Assembly: GCA_009869945.1 (NCBI GenBank)
Contig: WIXG01000001.1
Span: 434,001-498,000, forward strand
Origin: Mesaphorura yosii
Lineage: Eukaryota > Arthropoda > Collembola > Poduromorpha > Tullbergiidae
Reading direction: 5' to 3'
DNA: 64,000 nt
How positions within the stretch are numbered: the first letter of the stretch is position 1; each line of letters begins with the position of its first letter. Below, piece after piece: positions 1 to 13,972 of the stretch. The notes beneath the pieces were generated by a model. The model was not told the DNA's origin. It was given only the letters and a program-made list of their open reading frames with translations, and did no database searches. Position numbers and translations under genes: made by a program.

Positions 1-3000
1 GCTTAAGCTTTATGCGCGCGATGTAACCAGAATGTTGAAAGAAATTGGAAAATGAACGACCATGCTCTGCAATGCGAACAAGCGCCGGCGAAAGAAAATC
101 TCGTAGTCAAAGGTGAGTCTCACGTGCCGCGTTCCGCAGCGGCACATTCTTTACTGACTGACTTCTTTCACATCTTTCGCACGCTGGTTCCAAGTTCTGT
201 AGACTGAGGAAATAATGTTTGGGGAAGAAGGCTTTCGGAGTTGATGGAACATGAAAAACTTAGCGAAGCATTCAATTTCTTTGCTCGCACGACTTTCTGC
301 GTGCTTTCGTGTCGCCTTTGCAACTTTAAACCAACCGACCGACCGACCGACCAAGTCAAAGGCATCCAGAAGAACAAGAGTGCAGGCAGTAATCTAATGT
401 AACTTTTCAAAAGCGCAGCGCCCGAAAATCTTTTGCCAATTTATAAGTGCGCTCATAAATCCCCATTTTATTGGCATGTAAGGAAATGAACGGAATAAAT
501 CATCCTCATTCACAGTGAATGTAAAGTCGTCGGTCGTGTCCTGAGTCGTTGTCCATGCATGAATGAATCAAACCGAGACCGAAAAACTGCAAACGAGCTT
601 CCACCGGGCATAAAACTCGTTCCATTTCCATCTCCAGGAAGAGGAAGAAGAATCGAACAGGAAGAGCAGCAATTCACACGAGTTCAAAGCCCGGAGACAC
701 AAAGTTGCGAACAGAAGTCCAAAACCTGTGCATAAAATTGATTTGAATATTATGCGAAATTGAAATCATCCAATTCATTCTTATTGTAGACACTTCGCTT
801 GGCTTTTTGTAGTAATCGGAGCGTGGGTTTGTCTGACTCGCATCCGCATTTACATTTTTGCAGAGTTGTAAGAACGAAAATTATGCATTCATTCAACCTT
901 TTCGCTCATTCTTCCAAAGATTATGCAAATTCCGAGCACCGACGCACAGCACACAAAAGGAACTTTTTTGCTTGACTTGTACTTGTACTCTGACAGATTT
1001 TGGGCATTTATCAAATTACAAAACGCAGGAATTGTCAATGTTTGACTACGCAGCGGCTTCTGATCAGATAAAATTTCGCACACTAGCTGTGCTTATATGT
1101 ACGAGAATAGAAATCTGCAAATGGCAAATCTCTTGAAATGTCACTCAAGGCAATTGCAATTGGCATTTGGCGACTGACAAGGTAAGCCGTAATTCGAATG
1201 AATTCGTTCAACTTTTTATTACGAGATCATTTATTATTAGTGCCATACAAGTACATGAGCACGCGGACTCATGATCACGATCCTGACACGAATGAACCAC
1301 ATTCACACAATTGCCATCCTACAGCAGTAATTTGTTTCAAACTAAACCACTGCATTGCCATTTGCCATACTTGTATGCGAATTTTGCAAAAATGATAAAT
1401 CTATGTCAAGTTTATTATTATTGAAAGTCATTCATTCAACAAGGCTCAAGTTGGCTCGAGAAGGAAAAGAATTCCGGCTTGGCTTCGACCATCCAAGTCC
1501 AAGTCCTTAACTACCGTGAGCGGCGCAGTACGAAATAAATTTGCATATAGCGGAATCTCTGCTCACCGTCGCTGCCCTGCTCATTATCATGATGCTTATG
1601 GTTATGGTTGTACTTGTGCGTTATGGTTCTCATTCTTGTAACCTATTAATAGACTTGTAGCTCCACATGCGAACTGCGAAATACGAATTCCTGTGTCTTG
1701 ACTTGAACCTGTACTCGACGTGACCATTTGCCGTTTGGTCACGTAACGTATTAAACAGCGGTGATAATAATTTATTCCTCGTACACGATAATTGATTGCG
1801 ATTTGTTTATGTTGGCCCAGCGAGGCGAGTGATTGATGAGGCTGCAGAGAGGAGACTATAAAAAGAATGGCAGTGGCAGTGGCGTACTTTTAAGACTGAA
1901 TTTGGCGATGACTTTGCATCGTATTGCATGCGTTGGCTCTTGGCTTGATTGAGTTGCGAGTACACCCAAATTTAATAATACATCAACATCAACAATCAAT
2001 GTCAGTGCCTGCCAAAAGATATCATTCAGTAAGGACAAAAAGTGTAATATAAAGTTGTAGATTTTTTATTGGTGAAGCTAAGCGAAGTTTTGAACTTCTG
2101 TCACTTCGATTTTCTTCATTTTTGCCAGAGGACGAAATCGCAAATCAGCAATCGACCGTTCGGTCCAACTAAACGGTGCCTGAATGGGCACAAGATTGAT
2201 TGGCCTGGACTGCCGTTGCCTTGCTCTACAAAGAAACCTCTGAATAGGCCGGATTAATCGCAACAATGTACTTGAAATGTATACGAGAATGTAAAGTACT
2301 GTTCGAAATAATTAGTTCTTGTCTACAGCCGAGCCAAAACCAAGCCATGCACGATTTATTAGCATAATATTGAATTATCGACAGCCGCCTTGCTGTAAAT
2401 TGCAGTAGTGTACGGGTGGCTGTGAGTGAGGCTTGGTTAGGGCTCGCTTGTAGAATTATAATAGCTGCATTGCTCTGATAATTATAAGCATAATTAATGG
2501 TTGCAGGTTGCCATTTGCAGGAGCGGCAGCAGCACAATCAGAACTGAATTGAGTGCAAATTGCGAAATATCTTCGTGGGATCAAGTTTCCTGCGCTGTGC
2601 TGGCTTGCTTACTTAAAGTGTTATACAATTCGCATTTGTAATACTTTGTTCATACTTGCTTCCGGAGGCAATTTAGTGTAATGTGTTATTACGCGTGTAC
2701 GTGTTTACATTCACCAGTCTTATTTATGCATGCAATTTTTATTAATAGCAGTAGCAAAGCAAGCAGCAGGTAGTTTACGTTTACATGTATTCGCACACAT
2801 TGCCAAAGCGTAAAACTAATTCAAGCGGGGAAATTGTTGCAAAACGCTCTCGCGTTTCGCGTTGATTACTCGCTATTGCCATTGCCATGATTTAATCATA
2901 AATCCACTCCGTGATGTAAAATAAAGCGATACTGGTTCAATTTTAATTAACTTTAAATGAAGGAAGTGTGCAATAGCGCCAATAGGTGAGTGAATGACAT

Positions 3001-6000
3001 TGCAGATTACAAAATTGCAAATTGAACTCTCGAGCAAGGCAACGCAAGCTCGCTCGCTTCTCGCATCATGCTGAAAGTGTGATCATGAGAAACGGCTCCA
3101 ATTTCATTGCAATTGCACTACGCTACAAAGCCCTTTCCTTTCCCCTAAATTAGCCTGTGGAGACAGAATTAAGAATTAAGAGCTCAATATCTACAGAACG
3201 AAGGAAAACATTTCACATTTTTGGTTCAAGTAAAACAAGAGCAGAGCAAACACAATGAACGTGTGCTTTTGTGGTGAAGAGATCTCGAGTGCTGATAATC
3301 TTGTTTCATTCCTAAAAATTCCTTAGAGACATGAATTTTTTAGTTTAGCACGATCCGAGTTAACCTTGCCTTGATTCTTGCTCTGGCTTGGTCATAGCCA
3401 AAGGCTGACGTGAAATATCATAACCATTACGAGCATCGTGCACTGTTTCGTACAACGTATAATGAAATGGGATTAAATTATCATAATGCAGTACGGGCCT
3501 GCCTTGTTGTCGTGTGGTCCAAATGCCATTATAATGAAATGTAATTGAGGCTTTGTGCGCCTTGTACAATACCAAATTAGCCTGAGTTTGTTCACTGCAC
3601 TGTTGCACTGAAAGAAAGCTGTACAATCTCGCTTTGTTCCACACTTGATTTCATTCGTGCTGTCAAAATATCACTCACGCTCTCGCACTCGCAGAAATGC
3701 AGATTGCGATTGCGATCCACGCCACGCTTCATTTAATTTAAATTTAAAAGGTATCATTGCAATGCGCTTGGAATCGTACGTATATTATTATTAGAAAGTA
3801 TGTCAGTGATATAACGCGTTACATATTACGAGGCTTAGTTTAATTTAGTTCGTACGCGAATCTCGCGACGCGAAATGCGAAATGGAAATTCTTTCTCTGA
3901 CGCTACTGACAGGACGCGAGACAGTGAGACATGGACACGACAGTTCTATTATAATTTTAACACCATGTCAATCATTGTGATGCAGTTCTTGTAAATGTGT
4001 GCTCTGCTTTGTGTTGTGGGCTCGTATCGCCGACTATGCCATGTCGTTATACAAGAAAAAGTTGTAAAGCATATAAATGAAAGGGAATTAAAATAATGAA
4101 AAGGAAACCCAATGCTTTAATTTGTGAAGTCATTAATATTTATTATGCGGGCGAGTTGAAAGGCGACTCCATTCACAATTCGCCATTTCTACTTCCTTGC
4201 GAATTTTCCATTTGCCATTTTCGAGACGTGAGTGGGAATGCAGAAAGCATGTGGCACGGAAAATGATATTCCAATTCGGGACCTTCTTTGTATCTGTCTC
4301 AATCCCAAAAGATGAAACACGACCAGGCACTTGGTCATGTAATATGGATGTTATTATTGCGTCTTGCGTGTCTGTATGCATGCATCGCGCACCAATTCCA
4401 GTCTCCATTTGTTTCCAGTCTATTTTGTCAAGCAAGCGAGTTGCGAGTAGTTGTCCAGAACTTTTTCCATTTGCATGCGGCACGCACTGCGCGGCAAGTA
4501 ACAAGGACAAGATACAAGACCGAGAAAAACGGAAAACTTGATATGATATAAAAAGTTATGAATTTGTAACTTTTCAGAAATTTCAAAAAATCGAATCATC
4601 TCCCGACTCGTAACTGTATTTCATGTCGTCTAAAAGCCAATATAATATTCATACATACTGTATTTCGGCTTCTGTTCAAATACAGTGCAGTGTGTAGTGC
4701 ATATAACGCGCGCCATAACACTCGTACACTTGTAGTTTATGTGACCATTCACATATGTACGGCAAAAACGGCGGCCAGCAGCAAGCCATGTCATTTTGGA
4801 AATGGACAGCGAGATTCATGAATTCGTTTCCGTGTTTCGAACTTCAAATTCCATTTGATGTGATGTGGCCCAAAGAGAATTTAAAATGAAACTGAACAGA
4901 CCGAACATGATTTTAATATTTCAAATTACCGAGTCTCTTGAGAGTCTCAGTTTGAAGTTGGCTGAAACTCATGACATGACTCATTCGAATGTGCAATTTT
5001 CTATACATTTCCCGAACTCACATTTGTCCCACTGCGAAGGAGGTGAAGCGAAATTCATTTGAAGGGAATGTGGAATTCTCATGCATAAGAAATTGTGTTC
5101 AGTGAAGCATTTATAACAGCATAAAATTGGGAATACTTAACAAGCGCACTTGTTACGACAGGGATCTCTTCCTTATTTGGAATTGGAGCGACAGACATTT
5201 GTAGTAATAAAATCTCCCGTGTACTCGTGAAGGGCCCAATCTTGGTTAATTTTATTGAGCATTCGGTGCAGGGCATAAAAACTCTTGGTCCATGGTCCCG
5301 GTCTTGGTCTGCCACAACACGGCAGTGCAACAATACAATAAGCAGAAATACCTTGTCAAGTTCCAGAATAAAAATAATACATCTTGTATGGGCTCATGGG
5401 CCGCTGCAGTTGTTGCTGTTTGTGTACCTCTTGTGATTCCTTTATGCTCAATGCGATGAACCAAAAGCCTAGGCGTAAGTGAGCTTGAACCCTCAGACGA
5501 ATGTCTAATTTGAACCTCACGGTTCCTGAGGCCTGGGTCTGGTGGTAATACCTTTATAATACCTGATAGTTATATTAGGATTTATTATAATACATACACA
5601 AAAACAGCGGCCCGTCATCTCCGACTCCATTCCAACACAATTTCATAACGTTCCAGCACCGCAGCCCAGCCCGGCCTGGCATCAGCATCAACCTTTTTTG
5701 TCTACTGGCATTAGCACAACACGGCACAATTACGCTGCCAACAAACCGACCGCGGAAGGTATACTGGTATGCTGCTGCTACAACCTTTCTCATCTCCAAA
5801 TCTTGGTCTTTAGCTTTTGTTTCCTTTATTTTTCTGAATCGTAAAGTGAATCCGGCTGTTTGGTCGGTCGGTTTTGTCTGCGTGTTCCATGCAAAGCTGA
5901 GCCTAGGCTAAAATATGTACTTACTTTTAACTTATCTTACTATTATATCTAAAATATCCTATGGGATTACCTTATTGTTACTCTTCAACTACCATCGTGC

Positions 6001-7376
6001 TACTAACTGCTTGCACCGTGGGCCCAGTTGCTGGAATGAGGATTCAGGCTCGAAGGCAGGCAGGCGGACAGGCCATGCAGTGATGCGATATTGTTGAGGT
6101 ATTAGTTGGGGGTTTGGAGTCGGACTCATACCGTGGCAGTGGAAAGAGCCAAGCCATGATATTCAATTCTCAAGAATCTCACTTTGCTTCAGCTCATACA
6201 CGAACCTCGTACTGGTGAATTTTCTACTCGTTCTTTAGTCAGTCAGTTGGTTCCGAGTCCTCGAACAGAGAGCAACAACGTGCAAAGACTCGAAGGCGAA
6301 AATACGATAGTGATTTCAATTACACTGAATAAAGTTCAACTTGCCAAGCGCCACCGTTAACTGCTGTCACCCCGTGTTATTAGAACCGTAATTTCATTTT
6401 GTTAAGACGGTAGACTTGGCTAGGGTCTACGCTCACGCGACCGGTCCGGAAAATAAAAGCCACATGTGAACGCGAAAACGGTCGGAAAACTTTTGCCCTC
6501 TGAAACTCGGAACAAGTAATTCCGGGAAGTGATTTAGTGCTACTGAGGGACATGGCCTAGCCACTAGTGTTTTGAAACAAAGAATCAGTGATACACTGAC
6601 CTCAGTCGGGCACGAACCGCCAGCAACAGTGAACTCAAAGATGTGTTTATCTGGAACAGTGAGAGAGTGTTGACAAAATACGCGTCCGAATCGGAACATG
6701 TGAAGCGACCCACAAACTAACACTTGTAGCAATAAAATGTCTGAAACTTTTGGACAGCCAAGCTGAACCATCCAGAGAAGGGAAAAGAAGAATCATTAGG
6801 AAAAGAATCTCAGAAACGGAGCTGAAGAACCGCAGCAGGTGACTTATGACACAAAAGCAACCAAAATATTTACTGTTCAAGAAAATCATTCTTACTCGAA
6901 CGAATTCTTGTTCTGACTTTTTCCCGGTACCAGTGCAGGTTCGTATTAAATAGATTTCCAAGAAACAGCAAGAAGTATGGCACTGCAAGACGTCGTCGAG
7001 TTCAAACATCGAAGGAAAGTCACACGATATCCAAAATATTGAAACATTGTTGAATGCAGGCTGTAGTCCAACGAGTCCAACCTTACTCTTTGTGAAACCT
7101 TCAAAAGATCAAAACATCATCAATATTTCCTGAGACCAAGAACAAGTGGACAACAAACGATTCTTGGACGAAACTAAACAAGAGAGTACTAGTGTTTTGT
7201 TACTGCCTTTCGACCCTGCTCAGGAGTTTCAAAGAATAGATGAAGTAGTGCGTAATGTACAGATTCAAAAATCTGTGTCAGAGCAACATCGACGCAATGC
7301 AAAAATAGTTTTATTAAGCTTAAAATATTGAGGTTCAAGTTTCTTGAAACTTTTTGACAACGACAACATCAGCACA
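1..7376. other. Gene-poor region upstream of the Toll gene
   Basis: No reading frame here resembles a known protein, and the open frames are short (at most about 125 codons) and overlap on both strands. The stretch is AT-rich and non-repetitive apart from a short ACCG-type tetranucleotide run near 331-352. Its right end (roughly 6200-7376) probably holds the promoter and 5' UTR of the Toll gene; a TCAGT-like arthropod initiator motif lies near 6240-6250, but no start site can be proven. The rest could hold enhancers. I see no tRNA or transposon. Confidence 0.6.
331..352. repeat. ACCG tetranucleotide microsatellite
   Basis: A short tandem run of about five ACCG/CCGA units, slightly imperfect at its left end. 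No gene context suggests a role. Confidence 0.8.
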
Positions 7377-10300
7377 ATGGCCTGCGTCGATTGCAATATT
7401 TCAGTTTCGGTTTTGAAGTTGTGCCTTTTTATAGTGATTCTCACAAGTACTCAAATTACAACCACAGGACTTCGTCAGCATCAGCACCATGAACCCTTTT
7501 CATCATTGCCGCCGACTCCGTCGCCAGGCTGCAGTTGGTCTGAGTCGCATGAGAACCGCGGCCCAAGCAGCAGTCAGCACGCTGACGACGGAAGACCCAG
7601 TCAGATTTCCGGCGTCTCAGCAGCAAATTCTGGTGCATTAACATGTAATGTGAGAACATTAAACGCAGACTTGTGGAATTCGTCGCAAAATTACATTAGC
7701 AAAGAACAGAGGCAAGCGACGACGTCTCTGCATATTAAGTGCAACGACAAACTTTTCTTTGAGAGTTTCCTTTCATCCAATCAAAGTCTGTTTCAACTTC
7801 CAAAATTAAACTCGATTGTGATTGAGTCGTGCAAAATACGAAAACTGCAGCAAAACATAAACTGGCGGAGGCTGCCAAACCTGCGCCGGCTGACAATACA
7901 AACGTACAACAGTGAGTGGTCGAGTTCAATCGAACTCGAGATTGAACCGAATGCATTTATTAGCAGTGGCAGCGGCAGTGGACTGCTGTTTGGCGGTGGG
8001 CTTCAGCTCGAAGTGCTGAATCTAAGTTCAAACAACATTTGGAGCCTTCCAAGCAACATATTTTGTCCGCTAGCCTCGAGTTTATCGACTCTGAACTTAA
8101 GTCGCAATCATCTGATTGAAGTGCCCACAGAGTTCGGGCGTACTTTTCACAGTGAGTCAAGTTCGAGTACGTACTGTGCGTTTACTTTGACAAGTTTAGA
8201 TTTAAGTCACAACGCAATAAGAAAACTCGACCAGAACGCCTTTGCGAATGTGAGAAAACTAAGTAAGTTAATTTTAAGTGATAATTACATTGACGAGCTC
8301 GAAGACGACGCCTTTGGCGAATTGGGCCAACTTAAGTCTCTCAATTTGACCTCAAACAGACTCGTTGCGCTCCCACCCTCAATTTTCAAGGGAGCCAGTG
8401 AGCTCAGTGAAATATATCTGACGAACAATTCAATCTCCGCTCTCTCACCACAAGTGTTCTCCAGTCTTCAGCAATTACTCTTGCTCGATCTGTCCAAGAA
8501 CCTCCTCTCCACTCAGTGGATCAAGGAAAATGTGTTTAGTGGACTAATTCGTCTAATTGTACTCAAACTCTCGTATAATCAATTAAGTTTCATTGACGCG
8601 AGTCTCTTCTCGCAGTTGACCAGTCTCCAAGCTTTGTACCTAAACAATAACCGCATCGAGAGACTCGACCCACTCGCGTTCGCGTCACTCACAAATCTTC
8701 ATGTGCTCGATTTGTCCAGAAACCTGCTAACATTCATCGACGGTAAACAGTTCTCAAATTCGTATATTCTCAAGCAGTTGTCACTGGATCACAATCGCAT
8801 TCGCACAATTGACTCAGACTCTTTCCACAACTGCACCAGCCTCCAAGACTTGGGTCTGGCTGGCAATCTGCTTCTTGAAGTGCCATTAGCGTTGAGCGCC
8901 AACAGCAAGAATCCAAGTAGTCCCAACCGCAAGAATCTCCTGCAGCTCAAGACGCTGGACATTGGCGAGAACAAAATCTCCTTTGTGACCAACGAGTCCT
9001 TCTCCGGCCTGACAAAACTCTACGGGCTCCGAATGGTTGACAACCGTGTAAACGAACTACCAGACAATTTTTGTTCTTCGCTCAAGAGTTTGCGTGTGCT
9101 CAATTTCGGGCAGAATCGTCTCAAGCGAGTCTCTAACTCTGCTTTCGCCGGGTGCCCGGAACTGCGTGCCTTGCGCCTGGACAAGAATCAACTTGAAGAG
9201 CTTCCGACTGCGTACGCTGTCCAACTGCCAAAACTGCTCTGGTTGAATCTGACGGAAAATCAGCTCAAGTACATCAACCCTGCGCAATTACCACCGATGC
9301 TTGAATGGATTGACCTCAGCTGGAATCAACTCGAGTCACTGGGCGACATGTACAACAAAGATGATCTCAGTGCTGTGAGCACGGGCGCAAGCTCATCTTC
9401 GTCGCAATTACGCGTAGTCGACGCTTCGCACAATAATTTAACCTTCCTCGACTACCGCAGCATCCCATCAACGCTTGAAACCCTGCGACTCAATAATAAC
9501 AAACTCCGATCCATCGCGTCCGACACTTTCATTCGAGCTACGCGATTGCGCCGCATTGAGCTGATGGAGAACGAGATTGAGACACTGCCATTAGGCGCGA
9601 TCCGCTTCTCCACGATTCAAATTGGGCAACCAATTCCAGAAATTGCATTTAGTGGAAACCCATTTCTGTGCCAGGTAATTAATGGAAATGTTTATTTTAC
9701 TTGAATCTTGTTAACACGTTTTCTTTGAGTATTAACGCTGCAATGAAAATTTAGCACAGTACAACAATCGAAGTAATTTGTCCTCTTGTCATTTGCAACT
9801 ATATAATTAAACTGATTAAACTGATAAGGTTGTGGATTTGTGAAACTGACTGAGCTCAGAGTGTTGGAGTCGAAGAGAAAAATTAAACCGACTGAACTGG
9901 TCAACTACTACTCTTATACTGAGAAAAGAAAATGCTGCCCTGAGAGGGAAAGTGTGAAAGCCTGTGCATAGAAATTGTGCACTATATGCTGAATTAAATA
10001 CTTTTTGTTACTTTCAGTGCGATCTGGAATGGCTGACTCGTGTAAATCAGCTCGTGCTGCAAAGACAGTACCCGCGCATCGTGGACTTTGATCAGCTCGA
10101 GTGCAGAACATTGGCTCATTCACAGTCGAGTTCTTCCATGACAAACTCAACCGATGCTGCCAATTCACAGTTTTTTGGCAATAAGATCTCAATGCGAAAC
10201 GCGAAACCTTCCGACTTTCTCTGTCCGTACAAAACTCTTTGCTTTCCACTCTGTCAGTGCTGCGAATTCGAAGCGTGCGATTGCAACTATCAGTGTCCGG

Positions 10301-13230
10301 AGAATTGCACCTGTCATCACGATACGGCGTGGTCCGCGAACATTGTCCAGTGCTCATCGCGACTCGGTGATGGCAGCCAAGTTCCTTCTCGAATACCGAT
10401 GGATGCGACATTTTTATATCTCGACGGCAACAATTTCCCGACGTTGCCATCGCACACGTTCATTGGGAAGCGAAATCTTCGTGTGCTTTATCTGAACTCG
10501 AGCCACATTCAGATCCTGAAGAATAAGACGTTCAACGGACTCAAGTCGCTGGAAAAGCTGTATTTGCAAGACAACCTTCTGACGCAGCTTGACGGCTATG
10601 AATTCATCGACTTGGAAAATCTGGGCGAACTTTACCTCCACAATAATCTGCTGCGGTACATCACGCCAGACACGTTCAGTCACCTCAAACTCCTCCAAGT
10701 CCTTCGCCTGGACGGGAACCTGCTGTACGACTTTAGCGTCTGGGAGCTCAGCAAGAATTCCTATCTCAACAGCATCATGCTCTCGTCGAACCCGTGGAGC
10801 TGCGACTGTGAATTCATCATCCCATTTCGAACTTGGGCTGCCTCGCGAAGTAGCACGATTGTTGATTTTCCTCTGGCAAAATGTCAACTCGCGGCAAATA
10901 ACGATCTCGCCGGTAATGGCCGCAATAATCATAAAGAAAATGGTTATGATGATCGTGATGACGATAGTAATGATCAGAATCAGCTGCAGTTATCGCAACC
11001 ATCGCCATCATCACTGCCATCGCCGCCCACAAAAGACCAGCAGAGTTCAACCTACATTCTCATCAGCATGCGCTGCAGTATTATGGAAGACTTGAGTTAC
11101 AACAGTGTCAATCATCGGATTCTGAACCCTTCATTAAGCACCGGCGGCGGTGCTGACTCATCAGTGCTCGTCTACAACGTCCGAGTCCAAGACGATGACA
11201 ATGACGACAATGTCGATGACAGCGATGAGAATTCACTCACGCAAGCCAAGTACAATAAGAATTCACTCAAAGCCAACGGCAATGGCGTGCATCCGCAATT
11301 CGACAATACAATCTTCTGGGTCGTATTCCTTTCGCTCGCGTCCATCATGTGTGTGACGTTGGCAGTGCTCGCAATCGTATTTCGCCGTCAACTCAGCTAT
11401 TGGCTATCCGACAACGTGGCCGCTTGGAGTTCATGCACAAATACTCTCAAGTGCGGTTCGTCATCGAGCTGCTCTTCCGACAGGGCTGACTACGAGTACA
11501 GTGCCGGAAGTCACGGCCGTGGCCAGGACGGAGATGAAGAAGAGAAACTGTTTGACGCATACTTTTTGTACAGTCGTAAAGACGAAGACTTACTGTTGTA
11601 TAAAATATGCCCCGAATTGGAGTCCGCAACAACGCATCCCTCCGGCACAGTTGGCCGCAATCTGAGACTGTGTCTCCACTTCCGCGACCTGTGCTTGAAT
11701 CTGGAGACTAATCCATGGAGTCCAGAAATGATTCAGACTGCTTGTGAAGTCAGCCGGAGAGTCGTCATTTTACTATCCGGAACATTTATTCAAACGGAAT
11801 GGGCAAATGCCGAGTTTCGCCAAGTGCTCCAATCTGTTCTTGCGAGACATCAAAAGAAAGTTATCTTTATCCTTCTGCCACCGTTGAGCGAACATAATCT
11901 CGTTGGACTGTCAAGCACCTTTTACAATGCGGGCGGCAGTTCGAGCATAACACCCAATTTCACCGGGACGGGATCCAAGAAGGGAAACTTGAAAGGCGCC
12001 ACACTTGGATGGACTGATGAGAATTTCTGGACTAAATTTAAGCAACTTCTTCCCTCTTCTACGACGACGAGTCAGGGTCCTTTGCCTGCATACTCAAGTG
12101 GAACTAACCAGCAGCAGTATCATCATCAACAAGAAAGTCAGAATCTTCAAAGGAATTGCAGACACGCACACGAGTTGCAGTCGCAGTTGAACAATTCTAT
12201 CAATTCTAATCAACAACAATGCTTCAACATCAGCCAGCAAACGCAACAGCAGCAGTATCCGAGTTATATCGTCGGTGGGGGTGCGAGAAATGACTGCTGG
12301 TCATCCACAGCGTCGATGTCCACTGCCTCGCACTACTTCCCTGGTGGCTCGCAGTTGGGGCTTGGACTCGGAGCCCAGTTGTCCCCACAAAATATTCTTG
12401 CCTCGAGGTACTACGTGAACAACCTGAGTTCTGTTGCCGGTGGTGGCATGAACGCGAACGGCACGCTTCCGGTTCAGTGGACGTCCACCCCGTTTGGACA
12501 AACTAACAATAATTATCCAATTAGATCGCCAAGAGGAGCGCCGCCATACCCTTACGATCGCAATCTCATGCGTCCAGCTCCGACACCATTACAGCAGTTG
12601 CAGTTGCAACAGGAGCAATTGAATTTGTTGCAGCATCAACACCAAAACTCAATCTCCACGATCTCCAACACATACCGACCGCTGACTGACCAGAATTACT
12701 CAGACAGCACAAACACTCTCGGAAGTGAGGAGGATGAACTGAACCACATTTACTCGACACTCGATTCCCCCGTTCTGCAGTCACCTCAATCAGCATCCGC
12801 AGCTTTGGCAGCACCGCCTGTGACTGACAACTCGTCGTCGCTCGCCAGGATTGAATTTGTCAGCTCCACGACTAGTCTGAACAACTGCGGGGTGAACATG
12901 AACGTGAAAGATCCGATGGGTCGGTCTAGCCGAAGCCGAAACAGCAGCCAGAAGAAGAAGAAGCATCCGAGCAGTAATGCGGGCAGTGGCAGCTGCAGTA
13001 ACACCAATGCCAGCAGCAGCGGCATCAGCTCCTGTGAGGAGTTGGTATTAAGCAGCGGCGCAAGTCCGCATCACGACAGCAGCAACAAAAGCATCGAGCC
13101 TTCGTCGACGCATCTCCAGGTGCTGAACGCGGTCAATTTGCACCGTCACCTCAAATCAGCCTCAGCGTCTTCGACGGCGGTGGAGAATCCCAACTCCGCG
13201 TCAGCGTCTGGGCAAATGTACTTTGTGTGA
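7377..13230 (+). CDS. Long-type Toll receptor (Toll-6/Tollo/18w family)
   Basis: Single-pass receptor of the Toll family. Two exons, 7377-9674 and 10018-13230, joined in phase 0 (CAG|TGC), give 1836 residues. The ATG at 7377 was chosen over an upstream in-frame TTG because a hydrophobic signal peptide follows at once (VLKLCLFIVILTS). Order: signal peptide; about 21-23 leucine-rich repeats to residue ~760; first LRRCT spanning the intron (NPFLC-Q-CDLEW); the CCxFxxCDC / CPENCTC second cysteine block (~840-860) typical of long Tolls; about five more repeats; second LRRCT (NPWSCDCEF) carrying an Asp/Asn-rich insert; transmembrane helix ~1196-1220; TIR domain ~1274-1450 with box 1 FDAYFLYS, box 2 LCLHFRDLC and box 3 FW; then a Gln/Ser-rich tail of nearly 400 residues. 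Drosophila long Tolls have about 1350-1510 residues, so this one is larger, mainly through the tail and inserts. In insects these receptors guide cell intercalation and neural wiring rather than classical immunity. Which paralogue it is cannot be settled here. Confidence 0.95.
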
Positions 13231-13966
13231 TTGTGAAAGTTTCATTAGTTTTACGAACGCGTTGTTAACTAGTCATCTCACAAGTTTCTGTTCTCATTAT
13301 TCGCGATGTGCGCAATTATTTTCAAGACTGATCTTCTCCGTTCTTCGTCATTGTAAGCTGTCTTTACATGTAAGCAGGTCTCCAGTTTACAAGACGATTA
13401 TTATACCGAAACCCAGCCACAATCGAGTGCCTGCACGTGTGTTCATGCGCACTGTACAGGATTTTATCCGAGTTAATGATGAGATGAGAAGTTTTACATT
13501 TTAACAATGTATAATTTATTTCGTACAAGAATAGCCGTAGAAATAACGACGAGCCAGAGAACCAGAAAGCAAGTCAGTTCAGTGCTTCATTCGCAGTCAT
13601 GTAATTGGAATATCATAATCTTTATTATTACAGCATAGCAATATCAGTTCGGTATTCAGTTGCACTTGCTTCTTGATCATCATAATCATCTTAATAATCA
13701 AGCTGTACGATTTTACAACAGTTTCAGTATTATTAAGACTAAAACTTGTTTATACAGTGTACGCACAATGCTCACATCGAATACCGTGTGTATTTGTATT
13801 TTTGAACCTGTTGGCTGGCTGCTTTTGGCTACGCTGCGCTATTTTAACATCTCCATTTATCAGTCCACAATTTTATGCATGATAATTACGTACTTTTTGT
13901 AACCTGAGCCTCATACGAGAGAAATGCACTCATCGCATGTACACATGTGTATATTAACCAGTCGAA

Positions 13967-13972
13967 AATAAA
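13967..13972 (+). terminator. Candidate polyadenylation signal of the Toll gene
   Basis: A canonical AATAAA about 740 bases after the Toll stop codon; position and strand fit, but earlier weak variants cannot be excluded. Confidence 0.45.

Noticed and set aside
4133..4551. Overlapping open frames of up to 125 codons on both strands
   Set aside because: No family resemblance, no splice partners, and frames on opposite strands compete.
7146..7331. Possible upstream coding frame before Toll
   Set aside because: It starts only with GTG; more likely part of the 5' UTR.
9914..10450. 178-codon minus-strand open frame
   Set aside because: It is antisense to the Toll exon 2 coding sequence, which has strong family support; composition is not protein-like.
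10414..10932. 172-codon minus-strand open frame
   Set aside because: Antisense shadow of the leucine-rich repeats of the Toll gene.
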